Shown piece by piece: positions 53,550-63,262 of a stretch of 64,000 nt of DNA. The stretch is taken from positions 1,736,001-1,800,000 of the forward strand of contig CAVTAR010000001.1 of the NCBI GenBank assembly GCA_963732775.1, in the 5' to 3' direction. The stretch's first letter is position 1, and each line of letters starts with the position of its first letter. The notes under the pieces are model-generated. The model saw only the letters and a program-made list of their open reading frames with translations, searched no databases and had not been told where the DNA came from. A program made the translations under genes and the position numbers. This stretch comes from CAVRQM01 sp963732775. GTDB lineage: Bacteria > Pseudomonadota > Alphaproteobacteria > Acetobacterales > Acetobacteraceae.

Positions 53550-54215
53550 CTACGGACGACGCTCCGCTCGCCGTGCATCCGCGCCCGGAGCGGCCGGGAA
53601 CTCCACCACCCGACCGGCCGCCTCGTCGGCATGGTGCGTGACCCACAGGCACGGCAGTTGCCGCGCCCGCACCTGCTCGACCACGCTGGCGCGCAGCCGC
53701 TCCCGCAGCGCCGGGTCGAGCCCGACGAACGGCTCGTCCAGCAGCAGCGCGCGCGGCCGCGACAGCAGCACGCGCATCAGCCCGACCCGCGCCCGCTGCC
53801 CGCCGGACAGCGTGGCGGGGTCGCGCTGGTGCATCCCGGACAGCTCGATGTCCGCCAGGGCACGCCCGACCGCCTCGCGCCGCGCCGTCCGGCCGCGCAC
53901 GCCCGGGTGCAGGCCGAACGCCAGGTTGTCGCCCACGCTGAGATGCGGGAACAGCAGGTCGTCCTGGAACAGGATGCCCATGCCGCGCCGGTGCGGAGCC
54001 AGCGCGCCCACGTCGACGCCGCCGAGCAGCACGCGCCCGCTGCCGGCCACGCCGCGCGGCAGGGCGCCGGCGATGCAGGCCAGCAGGCTCGACTTGCCGA
54101 CCCCGCTCGGCCCGCGCAGCGTCACCACCTCGCCGCCGCCGACGCGCAGCGAGAACCCCTCCAGCAAGACCTGGCCGCCGGCGCGCAGCCCGACCCGTTC
54201 CAGCACCAGCGTCAT
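53550..54215 (-). CDS. ABC transporter ATP-binding protein (YnjD/ThiQ-like)
   Basis: 221 residues. Walker A GPSGVGKSS, Q-loop FQDDLLFPHLSV, signature LSGGQRARVGLMRVLL, Walker B ALLLDEPFVGLD and H-loop THH. It is the small one-domain type seen in YnjD and ThiQ. Its start overlaps the end of the large permease gene by four bases. It ends six bases after the convergent esterase stop. Substrate unknown. Confidence 0.92.
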   Translation of the reverse strand: MTLVLERVGLRAGGQVLLEGFSLRVGGGEVVTLRGPSGVGKSSLLACIAGALPRGVAGSGRVLLGGVDVGALAPHRRGMGILFQDDLLFPHLSVGDNLAFGLHPGVRGRTARREAVGRALADIELSGMHQRDPATLSGGQRARVGLMRVLLSRPRALLLDEPFVGLDPALRERLRASVVEQVRARQLPCLWVTHHADEAAGRVVEFPAAPGADARRAERRP

Positions 54216-55888
54216 CGCGCGATCGACACGCCGCGCCGGCGCCGTGCCACGAGCGACGGGACGCCGAGCGCGAACGCGAATGCCAGCAGCGGCATCGCGG
54301 CCTGGGCGAGCGCCGCGGCGGCCGCGAGCCGGCGGTCGGCGCCCGACGCCAGCGCCACGGTCTCGGTGGCCAGCGTCGCGACCCGGCCGGCGCCGGCGAA
54401 CAGCGTCGGCAGATAAAGGCCCACCGAGACCGCCACGCCGATCGCGGCAGCGGCCAGCAGCGGGCGCAGCAGCAGCGGCACCGTGACCCGCAGCAGGACG
54501 CGCAGCGGCGAGGCGCCCAGCGACGCGGCGGCGCGGGCATGGCGGAGATCGACGGCGCGGAACGGACCGGCCAGTGCCAGCAGCACGTACGGCAGCACGA
54601 ATTGCAGGTGCGACCACACCAGGGCCAGCGCGCCGCCGTCTAGGCCGAGGCGCACCAGCACCACCTGCTGGCCCCATAACAGGGCGGGCTGCGGCACCAG
54701 CAGCGGCAGATAGGCCCAGCGCGGCATTACCGCGCCGCCGCGCAGCACCGCCACCGACAGCAGCAGGGCGAGCAGCGTCGCGGCCAGCGCGATGGCCAGC
54801 GTGTTCGGCCCGGCATGGCCCAGCCCCGCCCAGCGACCCGCGACCGCCGCCACGGACCAGGTGCGCGGCAGGGTCGCGGGATAGACCCACGAACCGGCGC
54901 CGGCCCACAGTGCCAGCACCAGCAGGCCGCCCAGCGCGGCCGCGAGCAGCCCCGCGCCCGACGCCAGCGCGACCCCGTCGGCAACCGCCGCGCCGCCCGC
55001 CCCGCGCCGGCCGGAACGGGCCAGGCGGCGCCCGATCCAGCCCGCCAGCCGTTCCAGCAGCAGCACGGCCGCGCAGCAGGCGGGCGCCATCGCGGCCAGC
55101 AGCAGCGCTCCGGCGCACGCCACCGGCCACCGCGAGAGGTCGGGGTCGGCGAACCAGCGCAGCAACTGCACCGCGAACGGCGGCGGCGCGCCCGGCCCCA
55201 GGATCAGCGCCACGTCCACCACCGACAGCGAGAACACCAGCACGGCCAGCAGCGGCAGCCGGATCTGCCGCCACACCAACGGCAGCAGCACCAGCGCCCA
55301 GCCGCGCCATGGCCCGTAGCCGAGGGCTGCCGCCGCGCGCAGCGACGCCTCCGCCCGCGCCTGCGCCAGGGCGGCCAGGATGGCGAGCAGCAGGAACGGC
55401 GTCTCCTTCAGCCACAGGCCGCCGACCAAGGCCAGGCCGAGGCGATCGTGCACCACCGCGAGGTCGGGCGGGGACGTCCAGCCGGTGAGCCAGGGCGAGG
55501 CGAGGCGGGCCAGCAGGCCGCTCGGGGCGACCAGGAACGCGAGGCCTACCGCGACCGCGGCGTGCGGCACGGCGAGCAGCGGCGGGGCCGCGACCGCCAC
55601 GGCGCGCAGAATGCCGGCGCGCCGGGCGGCGACCGCCAGGGCCAGCGCGGTGGCGAGCGACAGCGCGGTGGCAAGCAGGCCGGTGCGCAGCGTCAACGCC
55701 AGCGAGCCGGCCAGCCCCGGCCAGCCAGCCAGCGCACGCCAGGCTGCGAGAGAAGGGCCGCCGCCGGCGCCGGGAAACACCCCGAACGCCGGCAGCAGGG
55801 TGCCGAGCAGCCCCGCCGCCAGGGGCGCGAGGACGATGGCCGCCACGAGCGGACCCGGCACTGGCCAGCGATGGCCTTTGCCTTGCAC
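54212..55888 (-). CDS. ABC transporter permease, double-length (YnjC/ThiP-like)
   Basis: About 558 residues from GTG 55888, with two fused permease halves and roughly twelve membrane spans. Each half has an EAA-like loop: EASLRAAAALGYGPWRGWALVLLP in the first and RHARAAASLGASPLRVLLRVTVP in the second. This is the layout of ThiP and YnjC. No binding-protein gene (YnjB type) lies next to it, so the ligand is uncertain. Frames upstream of 55888 run into the divergent gene and are probably not translated. Confidence 0.9.
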   Translation of the reverse strand: MQGKGHRWPVPGPLVAAIVLAPLAAGLLGTLLPAFGVFPGAGGGPSLAAWRALAGWPGLAGSLALTLRTGLLATALSLATALALAVAARRAGILRAVAVAAPPLLAVPHAAVAVGLAFLVAPSGLLARLASPWLTGWTSPPDLAVVHDRLGLALVGGLWLKETPFLLLAILAALAQARAEASLRAAAALGYGPWRGWALVLLPLVWRQIRLPLLAVLVFSLSVVDVALILGPGAPPPFAVQLLRWFADPDLSRWPVACAGALLLAAMAPACCAAVLLLERLAGWIGRRLARSGRRGAGGAAVADGVALASGAGLLAAALGGLLVLALWAGAGSWVYPATLPRTWSVAAVAGRWAGLGHAGPNTLAIALAATLLALLLSVAVLRGGAVMPRWAYLPLLVPQPALLWGQQVVLVRLGLDGGALALVWSHLQFVLPYVLLALAGPFRAVDLRHARAAASLGASPLRVLLRVTVPLLLRPLLAAAAIGVAVSVGLYLPTLFAGAGRVATLATETVALASGADRRLAAAAALAQAAMPLLAFAFALGVPSLVARRRRGVSIAR

Positions 55889-55919
55889 GATCGCTCCCGG
55901 CCGCAGAATGGAGCCCGCC

Positions 55920-57050
55920 ATGAAACTCACGACCACCCTTGCCGCCCTCTCCCTGGGCAGCGCCTGCCTCGCGGCGGGCGCGGCCCAGGCCCAGGACGCC
56001 ACCATCGCACCGGGCGCATCGGGCGCGAAAATCCCCATCGAGGTGGTGGTGGTCACGACCTTCCAGGTCGGCACCGAGAGCGGCAGCAATCTCAACGGCC
56101 CCGGCGAATTCAAGAACTGGGTGACGAAGCTGCCGCTGCCGCAGGTGTTGCCGTTCCCGCAGGGCTACCGCGAGCTGCGCTACAACCCGGACCGCCACGT
56201 GCTGGGCATCATCACCGGCGAGGGCCCGACGCACATGGCCGCCTCGATCACCGCGCTGGCCAACAATTCGAGGTTCGACGTCAGCCACGCCTACTGGCTG
56301 CTGGCCGGCATCGCCGGGATCAGCCCGGATGCCGGAGCGGCGGGGTCCACCGCCTGGGCCAGCTACGTGGTCGACGGCGACCTCGCCTACGAGATCGACG
56401 CGCGCGAGATCCCCTCGGGCTGGAGCACCGGCTATGTCCCGCTCGGCACGCCCTCGCCCTATTTCCGGCCGCGCCCGGCGGCCAAGTCGATCAACGGCAC
56501 CAACCTGTTCCGCCTCAACGCCGGCCTCGCGCACTGGGCCTACCAGATCAGCAGCAGCCGCGTGACCCTGCCCGACGACGCCAACCTGCAGAGCCTGCGC
56601 GCGCTCTACGCGACCTCCCCCTACCCCGCCACGCAGTCGCCGCCGAAGATCCTGCGCGGCGACGTGCTGGCCGCCGGCACGTTCTGGGTCGGCGTGCTGC
56701 TCAACACCTGGGCGGAGAACTGGGTGACGTACTGGAGCGACGGGAAGGCCAAGTTCACCATGACCTCGGAGGAGGACGCCGGCTACATGCAGGCGCTGAG
56801 CTTCCTCGCCAAGGCTGGCACGATCGACCTCGACCGGGTGATGGATCTGCGCGGCGCGAGCGACTACAGCGTGCCGCCGCCGGGCGAGACCGCGGCACAA
56901 TTGCTGTCGCAGGACGCCGGCGCGACCGGCGGCTACTCGGCGTTCTTCGAGAGCCTGGACAACGTCTACGCCACCGGTGCCGCGGTAGTGTTGGAGCTGA
57001 CCGACCACTGGAGCACCTACCGCGACCACGTGCCCGCCCCGCTCGACTGA
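55920..57050 (+). CDS. Purine nucleoside permease-family protein
   Basis: 376 residues with a cleavable signal peptide (TTTLAALSLGSACLAAGAAQA). IPIEVVVVTTFQVGTESG, YNPDRHVLGIITGEGPTHMAASITALANNSRFDVSHAYWLLAGIAGI and NLFRLNAGLAHWAYQISSSRV match the NUP family (PF06516), named from a fungal nucleoside transport gene but without membrane spans and related in fold to nucleoside phosphorylases. A periplasmic nucleoside-binding or cleaving role is therefore likelier than a permease. Divergent from the ABC permease gene with very little space. Confidence 0.88.
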   Translation: MKLTTTLAALSLGSACLAAGAAQAQDATIAPGASGAKIPIEVVVVTTFQVGTESGSNLNGPGEFKNWVTKLPLPQVLPFPQGYRELRYNPDRHVLGIITGEGPTHMAASITALANNSRFDVSHAYWLLAGIAGISPDAGAAGSTAWASYVVDGDLAYEIDAREIPSGWSTGYVPLGTPSPYFRPRPAAKSINGTNLFRLNAGLAHWAYQISSSRVTLPDDANLQSLRALYATSPYPATQSPPKILRGDVLAAGTFWVGVLLNTWAENWVTYWSDGKAKFTMTSEEDAGYMQALSFLAKAGTIDLDRVMDLRGASDYSVPPPGETAAQLLSQDAGATGGYSAFFESLDNVYATGAAVVLELTDHWSTYRDHVPAPLD

Positions 57051-57077
57051 CCCGGCGCTATTTCTTCTCCCTCTCCC

Positions 57078-57083
57078 CCGCTT
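57078..57083. repeat. Left copy of 6-bp target duplication CCGCTT
   Basis: CCGCTT directly abuts the left end of the insertion sequence; the same six bases abut its right end at 58229-58234. Confidence 0.75.
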
Positions 57084-58228
57084 GATGGCTCTGCGAAAGC
57101 GGTTTGTCGTGAGACGTCGGCGTTGGTTTCGGAGTGTGGGATGGCGGCTTTCGGTGTGTTGGGGCCGCGGGCGGGCCTGCGGAGCGGGCTCGGGCTCATG
57201 CGGCGGTCAGCTTGGCCGCACGTTTGAGATTGAGGACGCTGACGATCGCGAGGATGTCGGCGGTGTTGCGGGCCAGCGTGTGGCATCGCATCCGCGACCG
57301 CCCATAGATCCGTTTGAGTTGGCTGAAGATGTTCTCGACCGGGGCCCGGGCGCGCGCCACGAGGTCGTTCCAGCGCTGGCGGTGGCGGGGCAGCGCGCGC
57401 TGGGATTTGTGCCGCCGGTGCATGATCCGGTCCTTGATCCCGGCCGCGCGCAGGCGCTGCCGCCTGGCGGCCTGGGGATAGGCCTTGTCGGCGTAGACCG
57501 CCCGCTCGTCGCCGCAGATGAGGTCGTCGGCGGCTTCGCTCTCATAGGTCTTGGCACCGGTGACGACGACGCGCCGGACCAGTCCCGAGCCCTGGTCGAC
57601 GCCGACATGCACCTTGTAGCCGAACACCGACCGCCCCGCCTTGCGGGTCCACGACGCTCCTGGCTCGGCGGCGTTGCACGCACCCAGCCCGGCCGAGGCC
57701 GGCGGCGGGCGCAACGCCGACGCGACCAGGGTGGCGTCGAGCAGGCTGCCTTTCTTGACCATCAGCCCGCGCTGCTCGAGCTGGCGCGTGATCTCCTCGA
57801 AACAGGCCCTCAGCACGCCGGCCTCGGCGGCATCGTGGCGAAACCGCAGGATGGTCGTCTCGTCGGGAGTGCGGTCGGCGAGGCCAAAGCCGCAGAAGCG
57901 CCGAAACGACAGCCGGTCCAGCAGCGCTTCCTCCAAGCCCGGGTCGGACAGGTCATACATCGCTTGCAGGTACAGCGCCTTGAGCAGGGCCAGCGGCGCA
58001 TAGGGCGGCCGGCCGTGCTCGCCCCGACGCAACGGCTTGCACAGCACCTCCAGCGGCGCCCAGTCGATCACCGTTTCCAACTTGGCCAAGCGCGGATTGC
58101 TGCCCAGCCGCGGATCCACCAACGACTCCGCCAAGCCAAGCTGCCGTTGCGTCATGACCATCCCCTCCGATGACCAAACGAGCGAACCATGACCAACCGC
58201 GCCGGAACCAGAGTTTCGCAGAGCCATC
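57084..58228. mobile_element. IS5-family insertion sequence, 1145 bp
   Basis: Bounded by perfect 15-bp terminal inverted repeats GATGGCTCTGCGAAA (57084-57098) and its complement (58214-58228), with one transposase gene between. It is inserted inside a copy of the CCCTCTCCC palindromic repeat: CTCCCTCTCCC remains on the left and GGGGGAGAGGGCCGGGGTGAGGGG on the right. It looks complete and has an intact transposase frame, so it may still move. Confidence 0.92.
57196..58161 (-). CDS. IS5-family transposase
   Basis: 321 residues, DDE type. N-terminal DUF772 region (GRPPYAPLALLKALYLQAMYDLSDPGLEEALLDRLSFRRFCGF), then DETTILRFRH, LLDATLVAS (first Asp), VFGYKVHVGVDQGSGLVRRVVVTGAKTYES, AVYADKAYPQ (second Asp) and ARAPVENIFSQLKRIYG (Glu). 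This is the usual spacing of the IS5 group. Start ATG 58161 (or 58155) lies about 55-70 bp inside the right end of the element. Confidence 0.95.
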   Translation of the reverse strand: MVMTQRQLGLAESLVDPRLGSNPRLAKLETVIDWAPLEVLCKPLRRGEHGRPPYAPLALLKALYLQAMYDLSDPGLEEALLDRLSFRRFCGFGLADRTPDETTILRFRHDAAEAGVLRACFEEITRQLEQRGLMVKKGSLLDATLVASALRPPPASAGLGACNAAEPGASWTRKAGRSVFGYKVHVGVDQGSGLVRRVVVTGAKTYESEAADDLICGDERAVYADKAYPQAARRQRLRAAGIKDRIMHRRHKSQRALPRHRQRWNDLVARARAPVENIFSQLKRIYGRSRMRCHTLARNTADILAIVSVLNLKRAAKLTAA

Positions 58229-58262
58229 CCGCTTGGGGGAGAGGGCCGGGGTGAGGGGCCGA
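58229..58262. repeat. Right copy of CCGCTT plus right half of the interrupted palindrome
   Basis: CCGCTT (58229-58234) repeats the six bases left of the IS. It is followed by GGGGGAGAGGGCCGGGGTGA, the right arm of the dispersed palindromic family also seen at 5492-5530 and 48838-48860. Confidence 0.8.
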
Positions 58263-58305
58263 GCCCCGCTTTGCGCGGCGCGCGCGCCAGTCCTAGAACC
58301 CGGCG

Positions 58306-59118
58306 ATGGATGGCTGGGCCAGCGCCGCGCCGACGCGCCAGGAACTTCCGACTGCGACCGCGATGGTCTCGGTGGTCGTGCCGGTGCGCAACGAGGCGGA
58401 CAACGTCCTGCCGCTGGTGGCCGAGATCGCCGCCGCCCTGGCGGGCATCGAGCATGAGATCGTCTACGTCGACGACGGCAGCACCGACGCGACCGCCGCG
58501 CGGCTGGCCGAGGCGGCGCTGCGGTTCGGGGTGCGGACCCGGCGGCACCGGGCGAGCTGCGGCCAGAGTGCCGCCATCGCCACCGGCGTGCGCGCCGCGC
58601 GGGGCGCCTGGATCGTCACCCTGGACGGCGACGGGCAGAACGACCCGGCCGACATACCCGCCCTGCTGCGCCAGGCGTGCGAGGCGTTCGCGGGCGGCGA
58701 GACCCGGCTGCTGGTCGCCGGCCATCGCGTGCGGCGCGCCGACAGCCGCGTGAAGCGCCTCACCTCGCGCATCGCCAACGTCGTGCGCGCGAGCCTGCTG
58801 GGCGATGCCACGCCGGATACCGGCTGCGGCCTGAAGGTGCTGCGCCGCGAGCTGTTCCTGGCGCTGCCGGAGTTCGACCACATGCACCGCTTCCTGCCGG
58901 CGCTCGTGCTGCGCGCCGGCGGTCGCACCCTGCCCGTTCCGGTCGGCCATCGCCCGCGCGTGCGGGGGCGCTCCAACTACGGCACGTTCGACCGGCTGGC
59001 GGTGGGCGTGGTGGACCTGTTCGGGGTGTGGTGGCTGCAACGTCGCGCGCGCCGGCCGGTGCTGGAGCCGGTGCTGGACCCGGTGCTGGAACCGGTCGGG
59101 CCGGACGACGCGCCATGA
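58306..59118 (+). CDS. GT2-family glycosyltransferase (DPM1-like)
   Basis: 270 residues (251 if started at ATG 58363). VSVVVPVRNEADNVLPLVAEI, IVYVDDGSTDATAARLAEAA, ASCGQSAAIATGVRAARGAWIVTLDGDGQNDPADIPALL (the metal-binding DGD) and DTGCGLKVLRRELFLALPEFDHMHRFLPALVLRAGG match dolichol/undecaprenyl-phosphate sugar transferases. It lacks the C-terminal membrane spans of some relatives. A triplicated LEPVLDPVLEPV tail is due to a short DNA repeat. Its stop overlaps the start of the VTT gene (ATGA), so the two likely work on membrane-linked sugar together. Confidence 0.92.
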   Translation: MDGWASAAPTRQELPTATAMVSVVVPVRNEADNVLPLVAEIAAALAGIEHEIVYVDDGSTDATAARLAEAALRFGVRTRRHRASCGQSAAIATGVRAARGAWIVTLDGDGQNDPADIPALLRQACEAFAGGETRLLVAGHRVRRADSRVKRLTSRIANVVRASLLGDATPDTGCGLKVLRRELFLALPEFDHMHRFLPALVLRAGGRTLPVPVGHRPRVRGRSNYGTFDRLAVGVVDLFGVWWLQRRARRPVLEPVLDPVLEPVGPDDAP

Positions 59119-59792
59119 ACGGCGCGTGGCGCCCGGCGCTGCGACCGGCGCTGCGGCCCGCGCTGCTGCTGGCGGGCCTGCTGCTCGCCGGGTTGGCGCT
59201 CCGGCTGCTGCCGGCCGGCGGCGCGGGCGGGCTGCTCGCGCGGGCGCACGGGCCGGCGGCGGCGGCCGAACTCCTGGTGATCGGCACGGCACTCTGCGCC
59301 GTGGGCGTGCCGCGGCAGGTGGTCTGCTACGCGGCCGGGCTCTCGCTCGGCGGCGTCGCGGGCGCCGCACTGGCGCTCGCGGCACAGGTGCTGGCCTGCG
59401 CGGCCGACTTCCTCTGGGCCCGGCTGATCGGGCGACGCTGGGTGGCAGCCCGGCTGCGCGGACGGCTGGCACAGCTCGACACTGGCCTGTCGGCACGACC
59501 GTTCGCCACGACGCTGACGCTGCGGCTGCTGCCGGTGGGCAACAACCTGCTGCTGAACCTCGCGGCCGGGGTGTCCGGCGTCGCGGCGCGGCCGTTCCTG
59601 GCCGCCTCCGCGCTCGGCTATCTGCCGCAGACCCTGGTGTTCGCCCTGGCCGGCTCGGGCGTGCGACTCGGGCACGGCCTACAACTCGTGCTGGCCGGCG
59701 GCCTGTTCGCGTGCTCCGCGGCGCTGGCCCTGGCGCTCTGGCGGCGCGGGGTCAGTGCAGCACCCCGCCCCGCTGCCACGCACCCGCGCTGA
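59115..59792 (+). CDS. VTT/TVP38-family membrane protein
   Basis: 225 residues with five to six membrane spans. VGVPRQVVCYAAGLSLGGVAGAALALAAQVLACAADFLWARLIGR and TTLTLRLLPVGNNLLLNLAAGVSGVAARPFLAASALGYLPQTLVFALAGSG fit the VTT (DedA/TMEM41/TVP38) pattern, with re-entrant loops and a conserved Arg (LRLLPVGN). Members are lipid scramblases or flippases for polyprenyl-phosphate recycling. Coupling to a GT2 glycosyltransferase supports a polyprenyl-linked sugar role. Its last 41 bp overlap the convergent usg gene. Confidence 0.85.
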   Translation: MNGAWRPALRPALRPALLLAGLLLAGLALRLLPAGGAGGLLARAHGPAAAAELLVIGTALCAVGVPRQVVCYAAGLSLGGVAGAALALAAQVLACAADFLWARLIGRRWVAARLRGRLAQLDTGLSARPFATTLTLRLLPVGNNLLLNLAAGVSGVAARPFLAASALGYLPQTLVFALAGSGVRLGHGLQLVLAGGLFACSAALALALWRRGVSAAPRPAATHPR

Positions 59793-60015
59793 GCGGCGCC
59801 GCCGAGCCGATCCGCACCGAGTGCAGCCGCCCCTCGATCTCGCGTTCCCAGAACAGCAGGAAGCGGTGGAGCACGGGGAAGCGGGGTGCGAGGTCCAGGT
59901 CCTGCCATACGAAGGTCTGCAGCACCGCCGGATGGTCCGGGAGGTGGTAGAGGATTTCCGCCGTGGTCATGCGATAGCCGTCGAGCTGGCGCTGGAACGC
60001 GGTTCCGGTTTGCAT
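59752..60015 (-). CDS. usg: Usg-family protein
   Basis: 87 residues from ATG 60015: FQRQLDGYRMTTAEILYHLPDHPAVLQTFVWQDLDLAPRFPVLHRFLLFWEREIEGRLHSVRI. This is the highly conserved Usg family of alphaproteobacteria, first seen upstream of trpF in Caulobacter; its function is still unknown. Here it is not next to tryptophan genes. GGAGGA lies a few bases before the ATG. It faces, and slightly overlaps, the VTT gene. Confidence 0.9.
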   Translation of the reverse strand: MQTGTAFQRQLDGYRMTTAEILYHLPDHPAVLQTFVWQDLDLAPRFPVLHRFLLFWEREIEGRLHSVRIGSAAPLSAGAWQRGGVLH

Positions 60016-60145
60016 CCATCGTCCTCCTATGGCGCTCGCCGGCGGGCCCGGCATCGGAAAGATCGCACGACGCCGGCCGTGGATTGCAAGTGAAATCGAG
60101 CAAAATCAGTCGATTGGCACTCACACGCGGCGACTGCTGCCGCGC

Positions 60146-60174
60146 TTGACAGCGGCCGGCAATCCTCCTAGCTA
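60146..60174 (+). promoter_or_regulatory. Probable groESL promoter
   Basis: TTGACA at 60146-60151 and TAGCTA at 60169-60174, separated by 17 bases, match the vegetative sigma-factor consensus well. The CIRCE operator begins three bases after the -10 element. Confidence 0.75.
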
Positions 60175-60176
60175 GC

Positions 60177-60201
60177 TGGCACTCCTCCCCAGGGAGTGCC
60201 A
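60177..60201 (+). promoter_or_regulatory. CIRCE operator (HrcA-binding site)
   Basis: TGGCACTC, nine-base spacer, GAGTGCCA. This is the conserved inverted repeat bound by the heat-shock repressor HrcA, placed between the promoter and groES. It implies HrcA control of groESL, as in other alphaproteobacteria. Confidence 0.92.
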
Positions 60202-60250
60202 ACAAGGCGGTCGGGCCATCGGGCCGCCATTCCGACACCAGGAGAAACCC

Positions 60251-60568
60251 ATGAAGTTCCGTCCCCTGCACGACCGCGTGGTCGTCCGGCGCATCACCGC
60301 CGAGGAAAAGTCCGCCGGCGGGATCATCATCCCGGACACCGCCAAGGAGAAGCCGATGGAAGGCGAGATCATCGCCGCCGGCCCGGGCGGTCGCAACGAG
60401 CAGGGCGCCATCCAGGCGCTCGACGTGAAGGCCGGCGACCGCGTGCTGTTCGGCAAGTGGTCCGGCACCGAGGTCAAGATCGACGGCGAGGAGCTGCTGA
60501 TCATGAAGGAGAGCGACATCATGGGCATCGTCGAGCAGACGGCCGCCCCGCAGAAGATGGCCGCCTGA
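60251..60568 (+). CDS. groES: Co-chaperonin GroES
   Basis: 105 residues. FRPLHDRVVVRRITAEEKSAGGIIIPDTAKEKPMEGEIIAAGPG carries the mobile loop that binds GroEL (SAGGIIIPDTA). The C-terminal GDRVLFGKWSGTEVKIDGEELLIMKESDIMGIVE is the standard end. It forms the heptameric lid of the chaperonin. AGGAG precedes the ATG. groL follows after 47 bp. Confidence 0.98.
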   Translation: MKFRPLHDRVVVRRITAEEKSAGGIIIPDTAKEKPMEGEIIAAGPGGRNEQGAIQALDVKAGDRVLFGKWSGTEVKIDGEELLIMKESDIMGIVEQTAAPQKMAA

Positions 60569-60615
60569 ACTCCGCCCCGATCCGCTCCCGACAACAACAT
60601 AAGGAATAGAGACAC

Positions 60616-62279
<1,664 letters not shown>

Positions 62280-62312
62280 TCCACTCTACGCCTCTGCCAT
62301 CGTGTGAAATGG

Positions 62313-62342
62313 GGGACGGACCGCGCAGGTCCGTCCCTTTTT
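62313..62342 (+). terminator. Rho-independent terminator of groESL
   Basis: GGGACGGACC, loop GCGCA, GGTCCGTCCC, then TTTTT. A perfect 10-bp stem with a T-run, 33 bp after the groL stop. Confidence 0.95.
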
Positions 62343-62609
62343 CGTGGCCTGCCTTCACCGCGCGGCCCTTGCGCCGTGCCGTGGCACGTTCTAAGTTCAC
62401 GGTGTGGTCATCGACGTGGCCATGGCGATCATTGCGGGGACATTGACTTCCCGCCATCATCTGCCCAAATCCCATTGCAATCGCCTTTTGGCTAGCCTTG
62501 CTGCGCTCCGTGGCTCTCGCCGTTGCCGGTGCCTTCAAGACCCCAAAGCCCGGTTGTCGGCCGCATCGGGCGCTGTTGCCCGGTGCCCAAGACGGAGAGA
62601 CACGCAGCT

Positions 62610-62813
62610 ATGGCTATCGGTACGGTCAAGTGGTTCAACACCACGAAGGGTTTCGGCTTCATCATGCCGCAGGACGGTGGCAAGGACGTGTTCGTCCACA
62701 TCACCGCGGTCCAGGCAGCGGGCCTGCGCGGCCTCAACGAGGGCCAGAAGGTCAGCTACGACGTGGCCATGGAGCGCGGCAAGGCGGCCGCGACAAACCT
62801 GAAGCTGGCCTGA
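62610..62813 (+). CDS. Cold-shock protein (first of a tandem pair)
   Basis: 67 residues, a single cold-shock domain: GTVKWFNTTKGFGFIMPQ contains RNP1 (KGFGFI), and DVFVHITAVQ holds RNP2 (VFVHI). It binds single-stranded RNA/DNA and melts secondary structure. The 5' region back to the groL terminator is about 270 bp, long enough for a regulatory leader. CspA class. Confidence 0.97.
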   Translation: MAIGTVKWFNTTKGFGFIMPQDGGKDVFVHITAVQAAGLRGLNEGQKVSYDVAMERGKAAATNLKLA

Positions 62814-62976
62814 CCGCCCCACGTCGAGCCCGGCGCGGACCTTGGCACTCGGCAGTTGCCGCGCCTCGTGAGGCTTCGGCGTGACCGTCGCGCGGTCCCC
62901 TCCGGGTCCGCATGAACTCCGCACATCCACCGCCGCTCGCTGGAGCGGCCCCCATTCCGCAGCGGGAGTACCCCAC

Positions 62977-63180
62977 ATGGCGATCGGCACCGTGAAGTGG
63001 TTCAATGCCACCAAGGGCTACGGCTTCATCATGCCGCAGGACGGCGGCAAGGACGTGTTCGTCCACATCACCGCGGTCCAGGCGGCCGGCCTGAAAGGCC
63101 TGAACGACGGCCAGAAGGTCAGCTTCGACGAGGTGACGGAGCGCGGCAAGGCGGCGGCCACCAATCTCCGCCTCGCCTGA
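62977..63180 (+). CDS. Cold-shock protein (second of a tandem pair)
   Basis: 67 residues, nearly identical to the preceding paralogue (GTVKWFNATKGYGFIMPQ, DVFVHITAVQ), differing mainly in the C-terminal half. Separated from the first copy by 163 bp, so each may have its own leader. A tandem duplication of an RNA chaperone. Confidence 0.97.
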   Translation: MAIGTVKWFNATKGYGFIMPQDGGKDVFVHITAVQAAGLKGLNDGQKVSFDEVTERGKAAATNLRLA

Positions 63181-63262
63181 ACCTCCCTACGACGACGAAC
63201 GCGCGCGGCAGGCGGCCCGGCTCGAAGCGGGGCGTCTGCTGTTCGCTGGCCCGTGCGGGTTC

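Noticed and set aside
53550..57029. 1159-codon minus-strand frame ending in the ATPase
   Set aside because: Only its last 221 codons are the real ATPase gene; the rest is a shadow of the permease and of the divergent NUP gene.
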